From Scenedesmus sp. ARA3 (Eukaryota > Chlorophyta > Chlorophyceae > Sphaeropleales > Scenedesmaceae), in NCBI GenBank assembly GCA_004335835.1, contig RWJK01001523.1:1-64000 (forward strand): DNA of 64,000 bases. Reading direction: 5' to 3'. The translations under genes were made by a program, and so were the position numbers. Positions 1-11,413 of the stretch are shown piece after piece. The notes under the pieces were generated by a model. That model was not told the origin of the DNA and made no database searches. It saw nothing but the letters and a program-made list of their open reading frames with translations. Every line of letters starts with the position of its first letter. Position 1 is the stretch's first letter.

Positions 1-3000
1 CGTAGCCGCCGCCGTAGCCGCCGGCGGGCGGGTAGCCGCCGCCGTAGCCGCCGGGTGCACCGTAGGGTGCTGGAGCGCCGTATGGTGCGCCATATGGAGG
101 TGCATAGCCTCCATAGCCGGCGGGGGGCCCTGAGTAGGGTGCTGGGCCGCCGAATGGTGGGCCAAAGCCGCCTGGGCGAGGGAAGCCACCACCTGGGCGG
201 GGGCCTGCAGCGGCAGCAGCAGCAGCAGGCAGCAATGTTGCGTGAAAAGTATGTCCACAAAGATTGAGGGTGTGGCGAGCAGTGCATGCAGACAGGGCGG
301 GGGCTGCAGCAGCATGTGCAGGGGCGCAGAGCGAGGCAAGGCCGGTGTCACGAGACATGGTCAGTAGGAGTGGATTACGCATAGCATTTTTGAAGTGTAC
401 GGCCAGTGCATTGCCACATGTTCACAACACGACACAGCACTCTGCGCCCGTGGCAAGCAGCTTCGCATCATACATCCTGCACATGCCCTCTGCCAATGCA
501 CCAACCAAACAAAACAACATCCAAAAAGTGCAACTCACCCATGTCGCCAAAGGGCGGGCCCATGGGGTCGCTGATAAGGGCCATGACCTCCTGCTTGCAT
601 GCCTCGCTGGTGTGCTTGGGCCCCGTGATGGTCACTGCCATGGGATCGCCTCCCTGATCAATCTGGATGGAGACGTGGTACTTGCGCTGCAGGCCCTTGA
701 TGGTCTCTCCGCCCTTGCCGATCACGCGGCCCACAATGCCGCGAGGGCACTGCAGCGTCAGCGTGCTGCCCACGCCGTGCTGTTCGGGTAAGAGGGTGCA
801 GAGGGAGGCAGAGGAGGGCGGCAGTGCAGCACAAGTGAAGTCAGCGAAGTGCCTCCAGGTGCTGAAGCATACACCAGCAGGCGACTGCCAGCCACGTGCA
901 CCTGGAAAATGGCTGAATCGAACAGAAGTGCTGTACCCAGTCTCCCTCAAAGCAATTAGTATGCACAGGCCATATACAAGCCGCACGCTGACGAAACACT
1001 GCAACCATCGTACGCCCCATCTAGCCAGTTCAAACGCAATGCTCACCTTGGCGATGATCTGGCTGGCTGTGCCCGGCTCGCCACTGATGAGGTCCTTCAC
1101 CATGGCTGCTGCACGCTGCACGCTGGCAGGCGGGCCCTTGATCACCACCACCCTGCTTGCAGGCGCAAGAGGAGTCATGCAGCGCAGCAGCAGCAACAGT
1201 AGCGTCAGATGCATTGCTGTTGGGCGCGTACACATGACGGATGATGTAGCGCACACACAACAACAGCAAGCAGCCAGGACTGCGTCAGAACAAGCTGCTG
1301 CAGCAACACAGCGACGCTGCGCTCACCTGTCCGCGCCCTCGGGGTAGTTCTGGTCCACCAGGATGTGTGCCCCGCTGCCGCCCTGCAGGCTGCGGATGGT
1401 CTCGCCGCCGCGCCCGATGATGCGCCCCACCAAGCTGCTGGGGCAGCTCAGGCGCTCCTCCACCTCGCCCTCCCCGGGCTGCACAGCCTCCTCCAGCACC
1501 TACAGTTGTGGTGGTTGCGGGGTGCAGTTGCAATGATGAGGCGATGGGGTCAGTACTATGCGTGCAAAGTGCAGGGTGCAGTGTGCATGCAGCTCAGGCG
1601 CTCCTCCACCTCGCCCTCCCCGGGCTGCACAGCCTCCTCCAGCACCTGCGTGGAGTGGCAGGTACAGTTGCGGCGATGGGGCCAGTAATGTAATGTGGAT
1701 CACAAGGTAGAATGTGCATGCAGCTCCCGAGGCTGCACAGCCTCCTCCAGCACCTGCGGTTGTGGTTGTTGGCGATGGATCTTGGTGTGTGTGTTGAGGG
1801 CAGGATGCATAATGCAGGGATGGATGTGGTTGCATGCACGCGATCATGCACATGCAGCAGCTGTGGAAGGGCGACAGAGCAAGTAATACAATGATCGAAT
1901 GGCCAGGATGGGAGCATGTCGGCAGCTGCCTGGACCTCGCACGGTGGTAGCGCAGCTGCTGTCACCAACGTTAATTTGATCAAAGCGAAAGCCAGCATGC
2001 AGTGTCGCGCCGCACCTGCTTGATCTGGGCCTTGGCGCTGGCCACGCTCTCAGCAGAGCCGCGCACAGTGACCTTCTTGGCATCAGGGAACTCATTGCCC
2101 TCCTGCAGGACAGCAGCAGCAGCAGCAGCAGCAGGGGCAGCAGCAGCAGCAGCAAATGAGCGATCAGCACTCTTGCAGGAAGCTGCTGACTGGCACGTAA
2201 TGGGCAAGCAAGGGCCCAATAGCATCAGGTGGGAGGCATATCTGCTGCTGCACCAATGCACACACTGTTGCTGTGCTGGGTGTGAGGACCCTGGCTTGGC
2301 TTGGCATGGCAGTTGCTGCTGCTGTTGCCACCTCAGCAGGCCCATGCCAGGCATACATGTGGAACCCAAGCCTCTTTCTCACTGAATGCAGCTACAACAG
2401 AGTAATGCAGCACACAGACCATGCAAGACATGCATTGCATGCAACATTATCTGCTGCTGCTGCTACTCCTACTGCTGCTGCTGTAGCTCCACGCATGTAT
2501 GAACATCCTGTACTCCCCAGCTCACTCCTCTCACACGCACCCCATCACCAGTCCCACCACACAACCCCAGCATCATCCACCCACCTGGTCTATCTGGATG
2601 CTGGTGGAGGTGGTTGCCTGCAGCTGCTGGATGGTGGTGCCGCCCTTGCCGATCAGCTTGCCCACCAGGTGCTTTGAGATGGCCAGCACTTCGCTGATGC
2701 TGCCGTCCTCGTTTGTCACCACTGGGAAGCCGTCCCGCACTGGGGGAGGTGCGCTGCCTCCTGTGCCTGCAGCATTGGCCGAGGCCATGCCACCGCATTC
2801 AGCCAGCGTGTGCAGCAGCGCAGCAGCTCCCAGATCAGACGGCAGCACAAGGATGCAATGCACTGAGCAGGTTTGGTGCTGCTGGTGGGTGTAAGAGGTA
2901 AGAGTGTACGGCCAAGGCGTGGAGACGGGCGTGTAGTAGCTGCAGCTTGGTTATGTTGCTGCTTGAAGACGAAAGGATGAGCCCGACAGTGATGCAACAT

Positions 3001-3729
3001 GATGCCTGTCCAAGGGAAGCGCGTACGGCGCAGGCCGCTGAAAAGCCGAAAAAAGACCGTTGGAAGATGCATAAACGTGGGAAGCTGATATTTGATCCAG
3101 CAAAGCAACTGAGCAGCTACGATAAGCCGAAGAAGCGCGGGTTTCCTTGCAGCACATGCACATGCACACTCAATGCCACGCAAACTTTTATAACCAAGGA
3201 TGCGCACCTGGGTTGCTGTGATCACCGTGACCTGGGTTGCCTCCAGCTGCTGCCTCAGCACCGTGCACGCCCGGGTTGCCGTTCACCACTGGCTGCTCTG
3301 CACCTGGGTTTGCATGCGCAGCAACCAAACTTGCTGCGATGGCTGCTGCAGCAGCTGCGCCTGCATCGACTGCTGCTGGCTCTGCTGCAGCACCACCCTG
3401 TGTGCGGGCAGCAGGAGCAGAAGACAGCAGCACGGTGCACGCAGATACAAGCTAAGCCTGATGTCTTCAATGATCACCCTTATGTCTCACATAAAAGTAA
3501 TGGTAATACTTGCCTCGCCGTCTGCGGGAGCCAGGCGCTTTGCCTCGGGCTCGCCATCGATCTCCGCTGCCTCATCGTCCCGGCTTCGCTTCTGTCCTGC
3601 CTCAGCATCTGCTGCCTGCTCTGCATCTGCTGCGGGCTGCTCCAGCTGTGCGTCTGCTGCTGCGGGCTGCTCTGCCTCAGCAACTGGCTCGGCGGCCACA
3701 GGCACGTCAACTGGTGCTTCTTCGGCCAT
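1..3729 (-). CDS. Three-KH-domain RNA/ssDNA-binding protein (FUBP-like), C-terminus off window
   Basis: Exons 5' to 3': 3729-3514, 3397-3208, 2766-2585, 2102-2016, 1499-1327, 1152-1047, 779-539, 204-<1; about 466 residues are visible and all phases close. The acidic, Ala-rich N-terminus starts MAEEAPVDVPVAAEP. Three KH domains follow, each with the nucleic-acid-gripping loop: LIGKGGTTI (GKGG at about 175-178), IIGRGGETI (254-257) and VIGKGGETI (339-342). The last visible exon is a Gly/Pro/Tyr tail with repeated GGYGGGY and APYGAP units. Three KH domains plus such a tail match plant and algal far-upstream-element-binding-like proteins, which bind single-stranded DNA or RNA in the nucleus; the exact target cannot be inferred. 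Intron 1 appears to use a GC donor (GAG then GCAAGT). Partial copies of exon 5 lie in the intron before it. KH identity is firm; the FUBP label is less so. Confidence 0.9.
1444..1762. repeat. Tandem partial copies of KH exon 5 edge
   Basis: The 5' part of exon 5 with its acceptor (1444-1502) recurs at about 1590-1650 and, shortened, at 1726-1762. On the minus strand every copy keeps an AG followed by GTGCTGGAGG, so each could act as an alternative acceptor. Spacing is about 146 and 109 bp, and intronic sequence between the copies is also partly repeated. Confidence 0.85.
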
Positions 3730-6671
3730 GTTTGTGTCTTGAAAGTGATCTGTACAACCCTGACAAGCGGTCGCACAATGAGGGGTGCGGGACACCGGGC
3801 AAAGTAAGAGGCAGGGCTGGGTGACAGGTGCCTGGACCTAGACCCCAGACACTCAAACTGAGTGCATGTTGAGCTGCTGAGATCACACAAAAGCGGAGAA
3901 CAAACTTATAATGCTAGTGTCGACCCTCTTTTGCTTCATAAGGCCCGTGTGCAGGCCTCAGTATATTGCATTCACCAGCATCAATCTGGGCACCGCTGTG
4001 CATGTTCAAACTTGCAGGCATGACTGTTGTGAGTTACACGACTCTGAATCGTCCACATAGAATATCTGAAATAAAAGCTCAATGTTTAGGTAATCAAAGG
4101 TGAACAAGGTGATGCTCGTGGCCCATTCCAAAAGCATACCATGCATGCCTTCAAGGCCCTTGAAGCCCATGATGGGCACAAGGCTTGCGGGGCACAAGGC
4201 TTGTGGGACCAGCCTGTTTTAGCTCACAGCATCGCCACACCGGGGACATGCAACAGTGAGCTAAGCCAACACCTGGCTGACATGCCAGATTAATGAAATG
4301 TTCATGCGACGGCAAGCCTCCCTCAGTGCGCAGCACACCCTGTGTGATGTGTAGCAACACACGCACGCACTGCGCAGCGCCACTTCGTCCTTAGCCACAA
4401 TCTGTGGTTCACTGAACCCCAAGGTGCCCAGCCCTAGCACCTCACAAGGCTGCCAGCACATCAACAGAACCGGAGCATATGCCATGCCTCTGCTGACTGT
4501 ATCAGCAACACAACACAGCAGCAGCTCTCCTGCGAGCTTCGAGCTTGCAGGGAAAGGCGCCAGACATGCGCCAGCACAGGTCACACCCACACATTACTGC
4601 CGCCGCGGCACAAGCACAGCAGCTGATGGAACGAGCCCCTCGCCTGCTCTCTGCAACATCCCCATGGTGACAGCAGTGTGTTGGCTGCTGTGGTGATACT
4701 GCAGAGAGCCCCGAGTGACATGTAGAGGCAACAGCTCTTGGCATGTGCCCTGCGCACATGCACAGGCGGCCTGCTGACAAAGCAAACTGCTGCTGCAACA
4801 TTGCAGCACCATCTTCAAGGCAGTCACACCTTCCCATCCAGTCAGAACTGTCTGTCTGTAACAGCGCAGGCACAGGCTGTGCACACAGGGGGCACCCCTC
4901 ACGCTGGACCATGAGATGACTGCTACGGAAACAAGCATGCAAGAGTTGACCTTGGAGCTGCTGCTGTCAACAGCGAGCGCCGACATCCGGTAAGCAAGAG
5001 CAAACGCGCCGCATGCAGGCAGCAAAGATGCACAAGTAACAGCTGCAACTGGGGGCCCTGCCTGCGCCATCATTCCCACCCAGCTGCAGCCTGCAGCACT
5101 GCTGCAGCAGCTGGCCTGGCCATGCAGGAGCTGCTGCACATGCATGCATGCTTTGCGCAAAGCAAAGCACCTGCGGCTGCCGCAATGTATCACGGCAAGT
5201 GTCCGATGAAGCGATCAACATGCAGCAGCAGCAGCAGCAGCCTCTCAATCACCCCCTGAAATCAAGATATGTGCGTGTACTGATCTCATGTGCAGCCAGC
5301 AGCCGCCCCGCCATGCTGGAAACAGCCCAACACAGCACAAGGCTGGCCACCTTATCTCCAGCACCGGCAATGTCTGCAGCCACGTTGATACTGTGCGCTG
5401 CTCTCTCATGCCACACACACATTGTTGTTTGGTCCGCATCCTCGACCCCTGCAGGGTGTATTCACAGAACCGGACATGTATACGCCTCCACAATCCGACA
5501 TTCCAAGAGTACGCACGCTCCATTGACATCACAGCGCACGCTGTCGCCCGTTGCTGCGATCTATATGCTCTCAGCACGTCATTGTCGTCTGTCTTTGCTG
5601 TCACTCTACACAAGCTACAGCCGCTACCCCTGGCCCCACCATCCGCGCTGAACCAGGTCATATTGACCCGTCAATGAATCACACCACAGCACCCAGCACA
5701 CAAACCGGCAGCCAGCCTGTTTATTAACGAGGTGAGTTCACACCCCATCATGCGCATCATGCAGTTGCTGAACATGCGTAGCAACAAGCGGTGCGCGTCA
5801 GACCCCTGGAACAGTAGAACGTCACAGTGATCGGTCGTCACAAACCGTCAACGGCCGCTCCCACACGAAGCAGCTGAGCACTTCTTGAAATAATCCGCGT
5901 GACAGGCAAAAAGCAATCCAAAGACACACAGCAAACCGCGTCTGGCATGCTGTTGTAAAACCCTACACTGGCTGTAGTCAAGTGGGCCATGATTAGGCCC
6001 ATCATGTCATCCTGTGAAACTGACAACCCTGGCAAAATCCACATGTTAGCTAAGCATCGCCGCAACACACCAACAGGGGCATCAAGCATCTGGCACGGCG
6101 GCAGCGACACACTGGCCCTGCTCTTGCCAGCAACATCTAGCACAGCACACGAAAACACACGCACGTGACGACACACTGCACTGCATGCTACAGAGACTGT
6201 CAACCGCAGCAGCCCGCCGTGGCACCAGAGCCCACCAGTGGCACCAGAGCCCACCAGTGGCACCGCAGCCCACCAGTGGCACCGCAGCCCACCAGTGGCA
6301 CCGCAGCCGACCAGTGTCACCAGAGCTCAAGAATCAGCCTCCCTGCAGAATGCCTTGTGCAGTCCAGCCTACATTGAAAGCAGGCGGGGGCCTATGTAAA
6401 AGGGTAACTAATGAAACCATCCAAGGCACCGCAGCCGCTCGCTGAGAGGGCAGTTAGGCACCGCTGCACCAGGTGCGCGCAGGTGCCGGCGCATACAACT
6501 CCGTGCGGCGGTAAGGTCTGTTGGTCAACCTTGTTGTAAGCCTGACAAAATACTATGGTACTGACAAAATCAAGAGTAAATGCACGCAATAAAATGCATC
6601 GGACCAGTCGAGGCGGGCCGCCCAGTCCACAAGCATCTGCTCAACGCGCCAAATTACGATGCCGCGCTTGG
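3730..6671. other. Intergenic region, no gene recognised
   Basis: This lies upstream of the KH gene and downstream of the acyl-CoA reductase stop, both on minus. It should hold the KH gene promoter next to 3729 and the reductase 3' UTR next to 6671. Several open frames, the longest at 4594-5193 minus, are Cys/Ser/Ala-rich without domain signatures or convincing splice partners. The only ordered element seen is the 19-bp minisatellite at 6222-6316. Confidence 0.6.
6222..6330. repeat. 19-bp minisatellite
   Basis: Five consecutive 19-bp units, GCACCAGAGCCCACCAGTG with one variant half (ACCGCAG for ACCAGAG), run from 6222 to 6316, followed by a decayed partial unit. It lies in the 3' flank of the acyl-CoA reductase gene. 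Confidence 0.9.
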
Positions 6672-9600
6672 CTACATCCATTTCCTCAGCGTCAACTGAC
6701 CCATCCGCACCCCTAAAACGAGCATGTCAAACAAAACGCCCCCACTAATGACACACCAGGCGGCCACACTGCAGCCGCGCTGCGCCCCAAGCATCAACCC
6801 ACCACACAGCAATGACACCAGTGCTGCGCCGCACAGCGTACACAATAAATTGCGCGCCACATCCAGAGCCTGCCGTTGCATGCTCAGCAGCAGCAGCAGC
6901 AGCAGCGGCCCGCAGCATCCTCACTGCGCGACAGCAACGCTTGCAGCAGCCGTTACCTCAATTAGCTTGCCGCCAGCGCCAGCGGCAGCAGCCGCCGCCC
7001 CTGCACACAGCTTAGACTCTGCTTGGTCCTTGCCTGCTGCTGCGCGGCGTGCAGCGCCACCCACATCCATCACAGCATCAACCAACTCTACCTCCTGCAG
7101 CACTGCTGACCCCACCTCATCTCCTGACACTGCACTCCCTGCCTCCGAGTCTGCTGCTGCTGCTGAAGCTGCCGGCGAGCTTGCCGCTGCTACTGCTGCT
7201 GCTGTAGTGAGGCCCAGTTCGGCCGGCTGCGCGCCCTGCTTGATCTCAAACTTCATGCCTGCCAGGTGCGTCTTAGGCACCTCATTGACACGGAACAGCA
7301 GGCAGCGCATGCCCGAGCAGGCGATGTAGCCGTAGCGCTCCCAAGGCATGACGCTCTCCTCCCACAGCATGGGCCAGGCGCTGCGCAGCGAGGCCGGCAT
7401 GCGTGACTGCAGCGCGCGCACATTGTCCACCGCGCTGGCAAAGGAGCCTGCAGCAGCAGCGCAGGGGGCGCATGTGTTGGAACACCAAATAGTATACGTT
7501 TATGTAAAAAACATATGTACTGCATGCGTCAGCGGCGTTTGGTAGGGACGGTGGGCGAGGACGGTACGCGGCCTCGGCTGCCCAGAAGCAAAGGCAAAGG
7601 CAAGCAAGTCCTGATTGCAAGGACGCAAAAGCAGCAGGAGCAGCAGCAGCAGCAGCTAGCAGGACCACTCACGGTCATAGCGCCTGCTGTTGTACACGTT
7701 GAAGGCCTTGAAGGCTGTCTTCAGCAGGTTGGCCTCCTTGGTCTTGCCAGCAGCCCACAGCACCCACCCGACAGCGTAGATCTTGGCCTGCGAAACAGAA
7801 ACACGAGCAGTAGCGACGCCGTCAAGCTTGCTGTTGAGTTGCTGCAAAACTGGTGGCATTTGGGGGATCCTTGCTGATGCTTGACATGCAGTACGTCACA
7901 CGCTGGCTGCCAACAACAAACGTGCTATGCCTCATTGCTGAACTTGACCGTGCATCAGCAGCCTGCCCACCTGGGTGATCCAGCGCCCCACAGTCATGCC
8001 GATCTGTGTTGGCTGCAGGCGCTCGCTGGTGAACCGTGCGTACCTGCAAGCACGCACAACAGCGAAAGGATAGTTACATGTGGGTCCTGGCACTATCTCA
8101 GATGGCATGAGCCGTAACAACGGTGTGGGAGCAGGCAGCCACAGCATATGTTAAATTGCATCAGTGCAGCTGCATAGGTTGGGTTGCTTCAGTGCAATTG
8201 CACACTCACTCGCGAGGCATCAACTGAAGAGCAGCAACCAGGCAAGCAAAAACAAGCACAAGCCGGACTGCAGCAGGTGACAAGGAACTCACGGTGTGCT
8301 GAGCGGCAGCAGCAGCGGCGGCGGGTTGACCTCCCAGAACTTGCCCACCACATCAAGCACGTACGGCAGCGGGCAGGGGTAGCTGTGGCCGCTGGCAGAG
8401 TGGTAGATGGTCAGCTTGGATGAGGCGTGGGGCCTGCCGCTGGACTCGAGTGCTGCTGCTGCTGCTGCCAGCACCACTGCACCCACGCTGTCTGCAGGGA
8501 TCAGGTCCATTACGTAGTCACTGTAGCAGATGCGGGAGGCACGACAGCGAGATGACAGACAGAAAGAACATCAGCAAAGAGCGGCAAGCGGCAGAAGTCA
8601 AGGCGCAGGGATCAGGTCCATCACGTAGTCACTGCGGCAAGCGGGAAGGCGGGAAGATGGCAGGCATAACATAAGTGACAAGAACATGACAGGCAGAACC
8701 TTTCTGACAAGAAGTTGACAGGCAGAAACATCAGAGACAAGGCGGCACGGGCAAGAAGTCCATCACGTAGTCACTGCGGCGGATGCCGAAACAGGGGTAA
8801 GAGAGAGCAAGATGACAGACGAAAATTCAGTGCTAGGGCAGCAAGGCAGCAGTCAGTTGGCAAAGCGAAACGCCCACTAGAGTGCTTGAGCTGAGAGGTG
8901 AATGCATGTGCAAGGTGGAAGGCAGCGCACATGATATCCATGTCACAGCCAAACCCAGCAGATGCAACACACTGTCCTGGAAGCGTCGTGCTCCTATAGA
9001 TATGCAGCTGGCCACAGTGCATTGCTTCGCACCTGCCGTATGCGATGGAGGCCACGTTGTGGAAGAAGCCCCGAAACAACACCACAGCTTATCAACGCAT
9101 GTACATCAGAGTCAACAGCGCAGCACTACAAGAGACCCCTGAGCAGCAGCAGCAGCAGCAGCTTCACTGCGCACCTGCCGTATGCGATTGAGGCCACGTT
9201 GTGGAAGAAGCCCACGGCGTAGCCCATGGTGTAACCGCTGGGGCCGCCAAAGCCCGACACGTACCTGCAGCAGCAGCAGCAGCAGCAGTGGTAGCAGCAG
9301 CAGCGGCAGTGAATAGCACATGTTGAAATGGTGTCGAGCGAGTGACCCTGGGAACCTGCCTAGGCATGCTGTGCGTTATGGCATGGCGTGGTGCACAGCG
9401 CTGCTGCAGGAAGCTGCAGCACAGACATCAACCACCACCACGCATCTGTGCAGCCAGCAAGCCAGCCAACGTACAGCTGCAGTTGTAAACGAAGTCATGT
9501 GCAGGAACGATAACAGAAACGGGTCAACAGCAGGCCCCGCACTCACCCTGGGTAGGGGTCCATTGCCACTGGCGCAATCAGCGAGGGCCGCACCACTGCG

Positions 9601-9802
9601 CGCGACACCCCAGGCTTGATGCTGGTGTCCGCAAACAGCAGCTCCGTGAGGAACTTGCCGAATGCGTAGTTGCTGTTGAAGTTGAGCTTGGCCATCAGGT
9701 AAGCTGCCTCGGCCTCCGCCTCTTCTGGCTCCATGTCCAGCAGCGCTGCCACATACTCGGCATGGCCTAGCGGCTTGCTGCTGCTGTTGCTGCTGCTGCT
9801 GC

Positions 9803-9849
<47 letters not shown>

Positions 9850-11413
9850 GCAGCGTCCGAGTCGCGGCTGCTGGTGCGGACGGTGGTGCTACCGTCGCTG
9901 AAGGAGAGCGGCAGCCTGTGGATTTCCTCCTTTGCTACTGAGCCGCGCGGCACGTGGTTCAGCACAAAGTAGGTGGAGGTGTGCACGAATGCGCGCAGCT
10001 GGCGCATGCTGCTCGCCAGCTGCAGCAAGTTGCGGGTGCCCATGTAGTTGGCCCTGCAGGTACACGCCGCACACACAGCACAGGCAGGGATGAGGAGACA
10101 GGCAGGCATACCTGACAGCAGTCAAAGCTGAAGTATATCACAACGAACAACGCTTCTTTGCCGCCAGACCTACTATGGAACGCCCTGTGTGTGCTTTTCC
10201 GCCCTGCTGCTATCTGCACAGAATTCTCTCTTGTTCTGTTCTACCTATATCATACACATAGAGCTGCTGCTCGTGTTTTGACTGCTTTGCGTGCTCACTT
10301 GAGCGTCTTGTGAATTGCTGCGTCCAGCTCAATGTGTGCTGCGCAATGGATGACTGTGGTGACGTCCTGCAGCACTGCTGCTGTGTCGTCATCGCTCATA
10401 CCCATCTGGGGCAGCGACAGGTCGCCGTTGACAGCCTGCACCTTGGTGAACACATTGCGGACACCCTGCGGCACACAGCAGCAGATGCAATTGCAACGCA
10501 AGCAGTCAGAAGCCGAAGCGCAGACATTCATGCACTACTGCTGGAGAAGGGACAGATGCAGAGCTACAGCTGTATATGGTGTGTGTCCCGCAGGCACCTG
10601 CTAGCCGCTTGCCAGACAACTGCTGGTCCTGTCAGTACAGCTATTGTCTCTTGCATAAAATTTATTAAGTAAAGCTCAGCTGCTGATTACCGTGCATGCG
10701 CCGCTGGCTACCCTCATGAGTCATGAGGGTACCCTCATGAGTCATGAGTCATGATACATGGTTCTGCAGCAGCTGGTGGATGTGTGCAGTGACAGCAGTG
10801 TGGCATCCAACCTGGCATCTGCTGCATGTGCCAACCCGCCGCTGCATGCACTGCATTGCCTTACCTTTCGTACTTCATGATGCAGCATGTTGAACAGCGG
10901 CGAGCACAGCATACGCTCCACTCGCTGCTGCGCGCTGACCTGCCGCTTGCTGCGCACCAGCAGGTAAACCTTCTCGACCTGCGGCAGCAGAAACAGTGCA
11001 GCAGCCCTGTCAGCAGTGCATATGATGGGGACACAGCATCCGTGCAGGAACGTATGGTACTGTGAGAGTGTGTGGGCTGTGCTAATGCTGGGGTGGTAAA
11101 CGGTCACTGCATGCTGCTGCAGCGCATGGTACAGTCTGCTGCATGCAGTGGGCCATCAGATGCCCGTGCTTTTGATGCTCCATGGATAGGTATGATGCTT
11201 TGCTATCGTTTGCATGCAGGACTCGCAGGATGGACGGTGCACAGTGCAATGCCACGGTGGTAGCAGTGCGTGGTGATGTTAAGCTTGCAGGCGGTGGCTC
11301 AGGCTCACCTCTGTGAGCCGCAGTAGCTGCTCCAATATGATCGATCCTAGAAAGCCCAGCCCTCCCGTCAAAAGCACGGTCTGGCCGGCATACTCCTGCC
11401 CTGGGTTGAACAT
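6672..11413 (-). CDS. Fatty acyl-CoA reductase (alcohol-forming)
   Basis: Exons: 11413-11309, 10978-10865, 10465-10299, 10053-9547, 9264-9175, 8520-8293, 8043-7971, 7787-7673, 7447-6957, 6869-6672; about 695 residues, all phases consistent. The N-terminal Rossmann domain carries TGGLGFLGS at residues 16-24, the TGxxGFxG dinucleotide site of the FAR family. The catalytic Tyr-Lys pair is in NYAFGK (about 258-262). FAR enzymes reduce fatty acyl-CoA to fatty alcohol with NADPH for wax esters or ether lipids, usually at the ER. The last exon has two hydrophobic stretches (LLCTLCGAALVSLLCGG and a second one nearby), consistent with membrane anchoring. An insertion of about 15 Asn followed by Ser (from about residue 198) splits the Rossmann part just before the active-site region. 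Introns 5 and 2 contain exon-edge copies and a bZIP-like palindrome, respectively. Substrate chain length cannot be read from the sequence. Confidence 0.88.
8499..8787. repeat. Copies of FAR exon 6 acceptor edge in intron 5
   Basis: The start of exon 6 (8499-8527) is repeated at about 8608-8645 and 8757-8787. On the minus strand each copy keeps an AG acceptor followed by TGACTACGTGATGGAC or a near variant. Purine-rich flanks (gatgacagacagaaa) are repeated too, giving tandem units of roughly 100-150 bp. Confidence 0.85.
9030..9072. repeat. Copy of FAR exon 5 donor edge
   Basis: About 40 bp match the 3' end of exon 5 (9173-9214) with few mismatches, including the GCATACGGCAG then GTGCG donor on the minus strand. 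The copy lies about 140 bp downstream in the intron, so an alternative donor would extend the mRNA by one repeat unit. Confidence 0.8.
9804..9848. repeat. (TTG)n tract encoding poly-Asn in FAR
   Basis: About fifteen TTG triplets on the plus strand read as AAC codons on the minus strand inside FAR exon 4, next to a CTG run read as Ser. The tract stays in frame, so it was expanded within coding DNA. Confidence 0.9.
10710..10748. repeat. Palindrome with TGAGTCA cores
   Basis: 10710-10730 is a palindrome with arms ACCCTCATGA and TCATGAGGGT around a central G. It is followed by a direct copy of its left part (10731-10748). Overlapping ATGAGTCATGA motifs match the GCN4/AP-1 type bZIP core. It sits in FAR intron 2; binding is untested. 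Confidence 0.6.

Noticed and set aside
4594..5193. 199-codon minus-strand open frame
   Set aside because: The composition is Cys/Ser/Leu-rich without a domain, no splice partners were found, and overlapping open frames on the other strand are equally long. Such frames are expected in GC-rich CAG-containing spacer.
5838..6330. Gly/Trp/Cys-repeat open frames
   Set aside because: The repeats are translations of the 19-bp minisatellite and have no start, splice or domain support.
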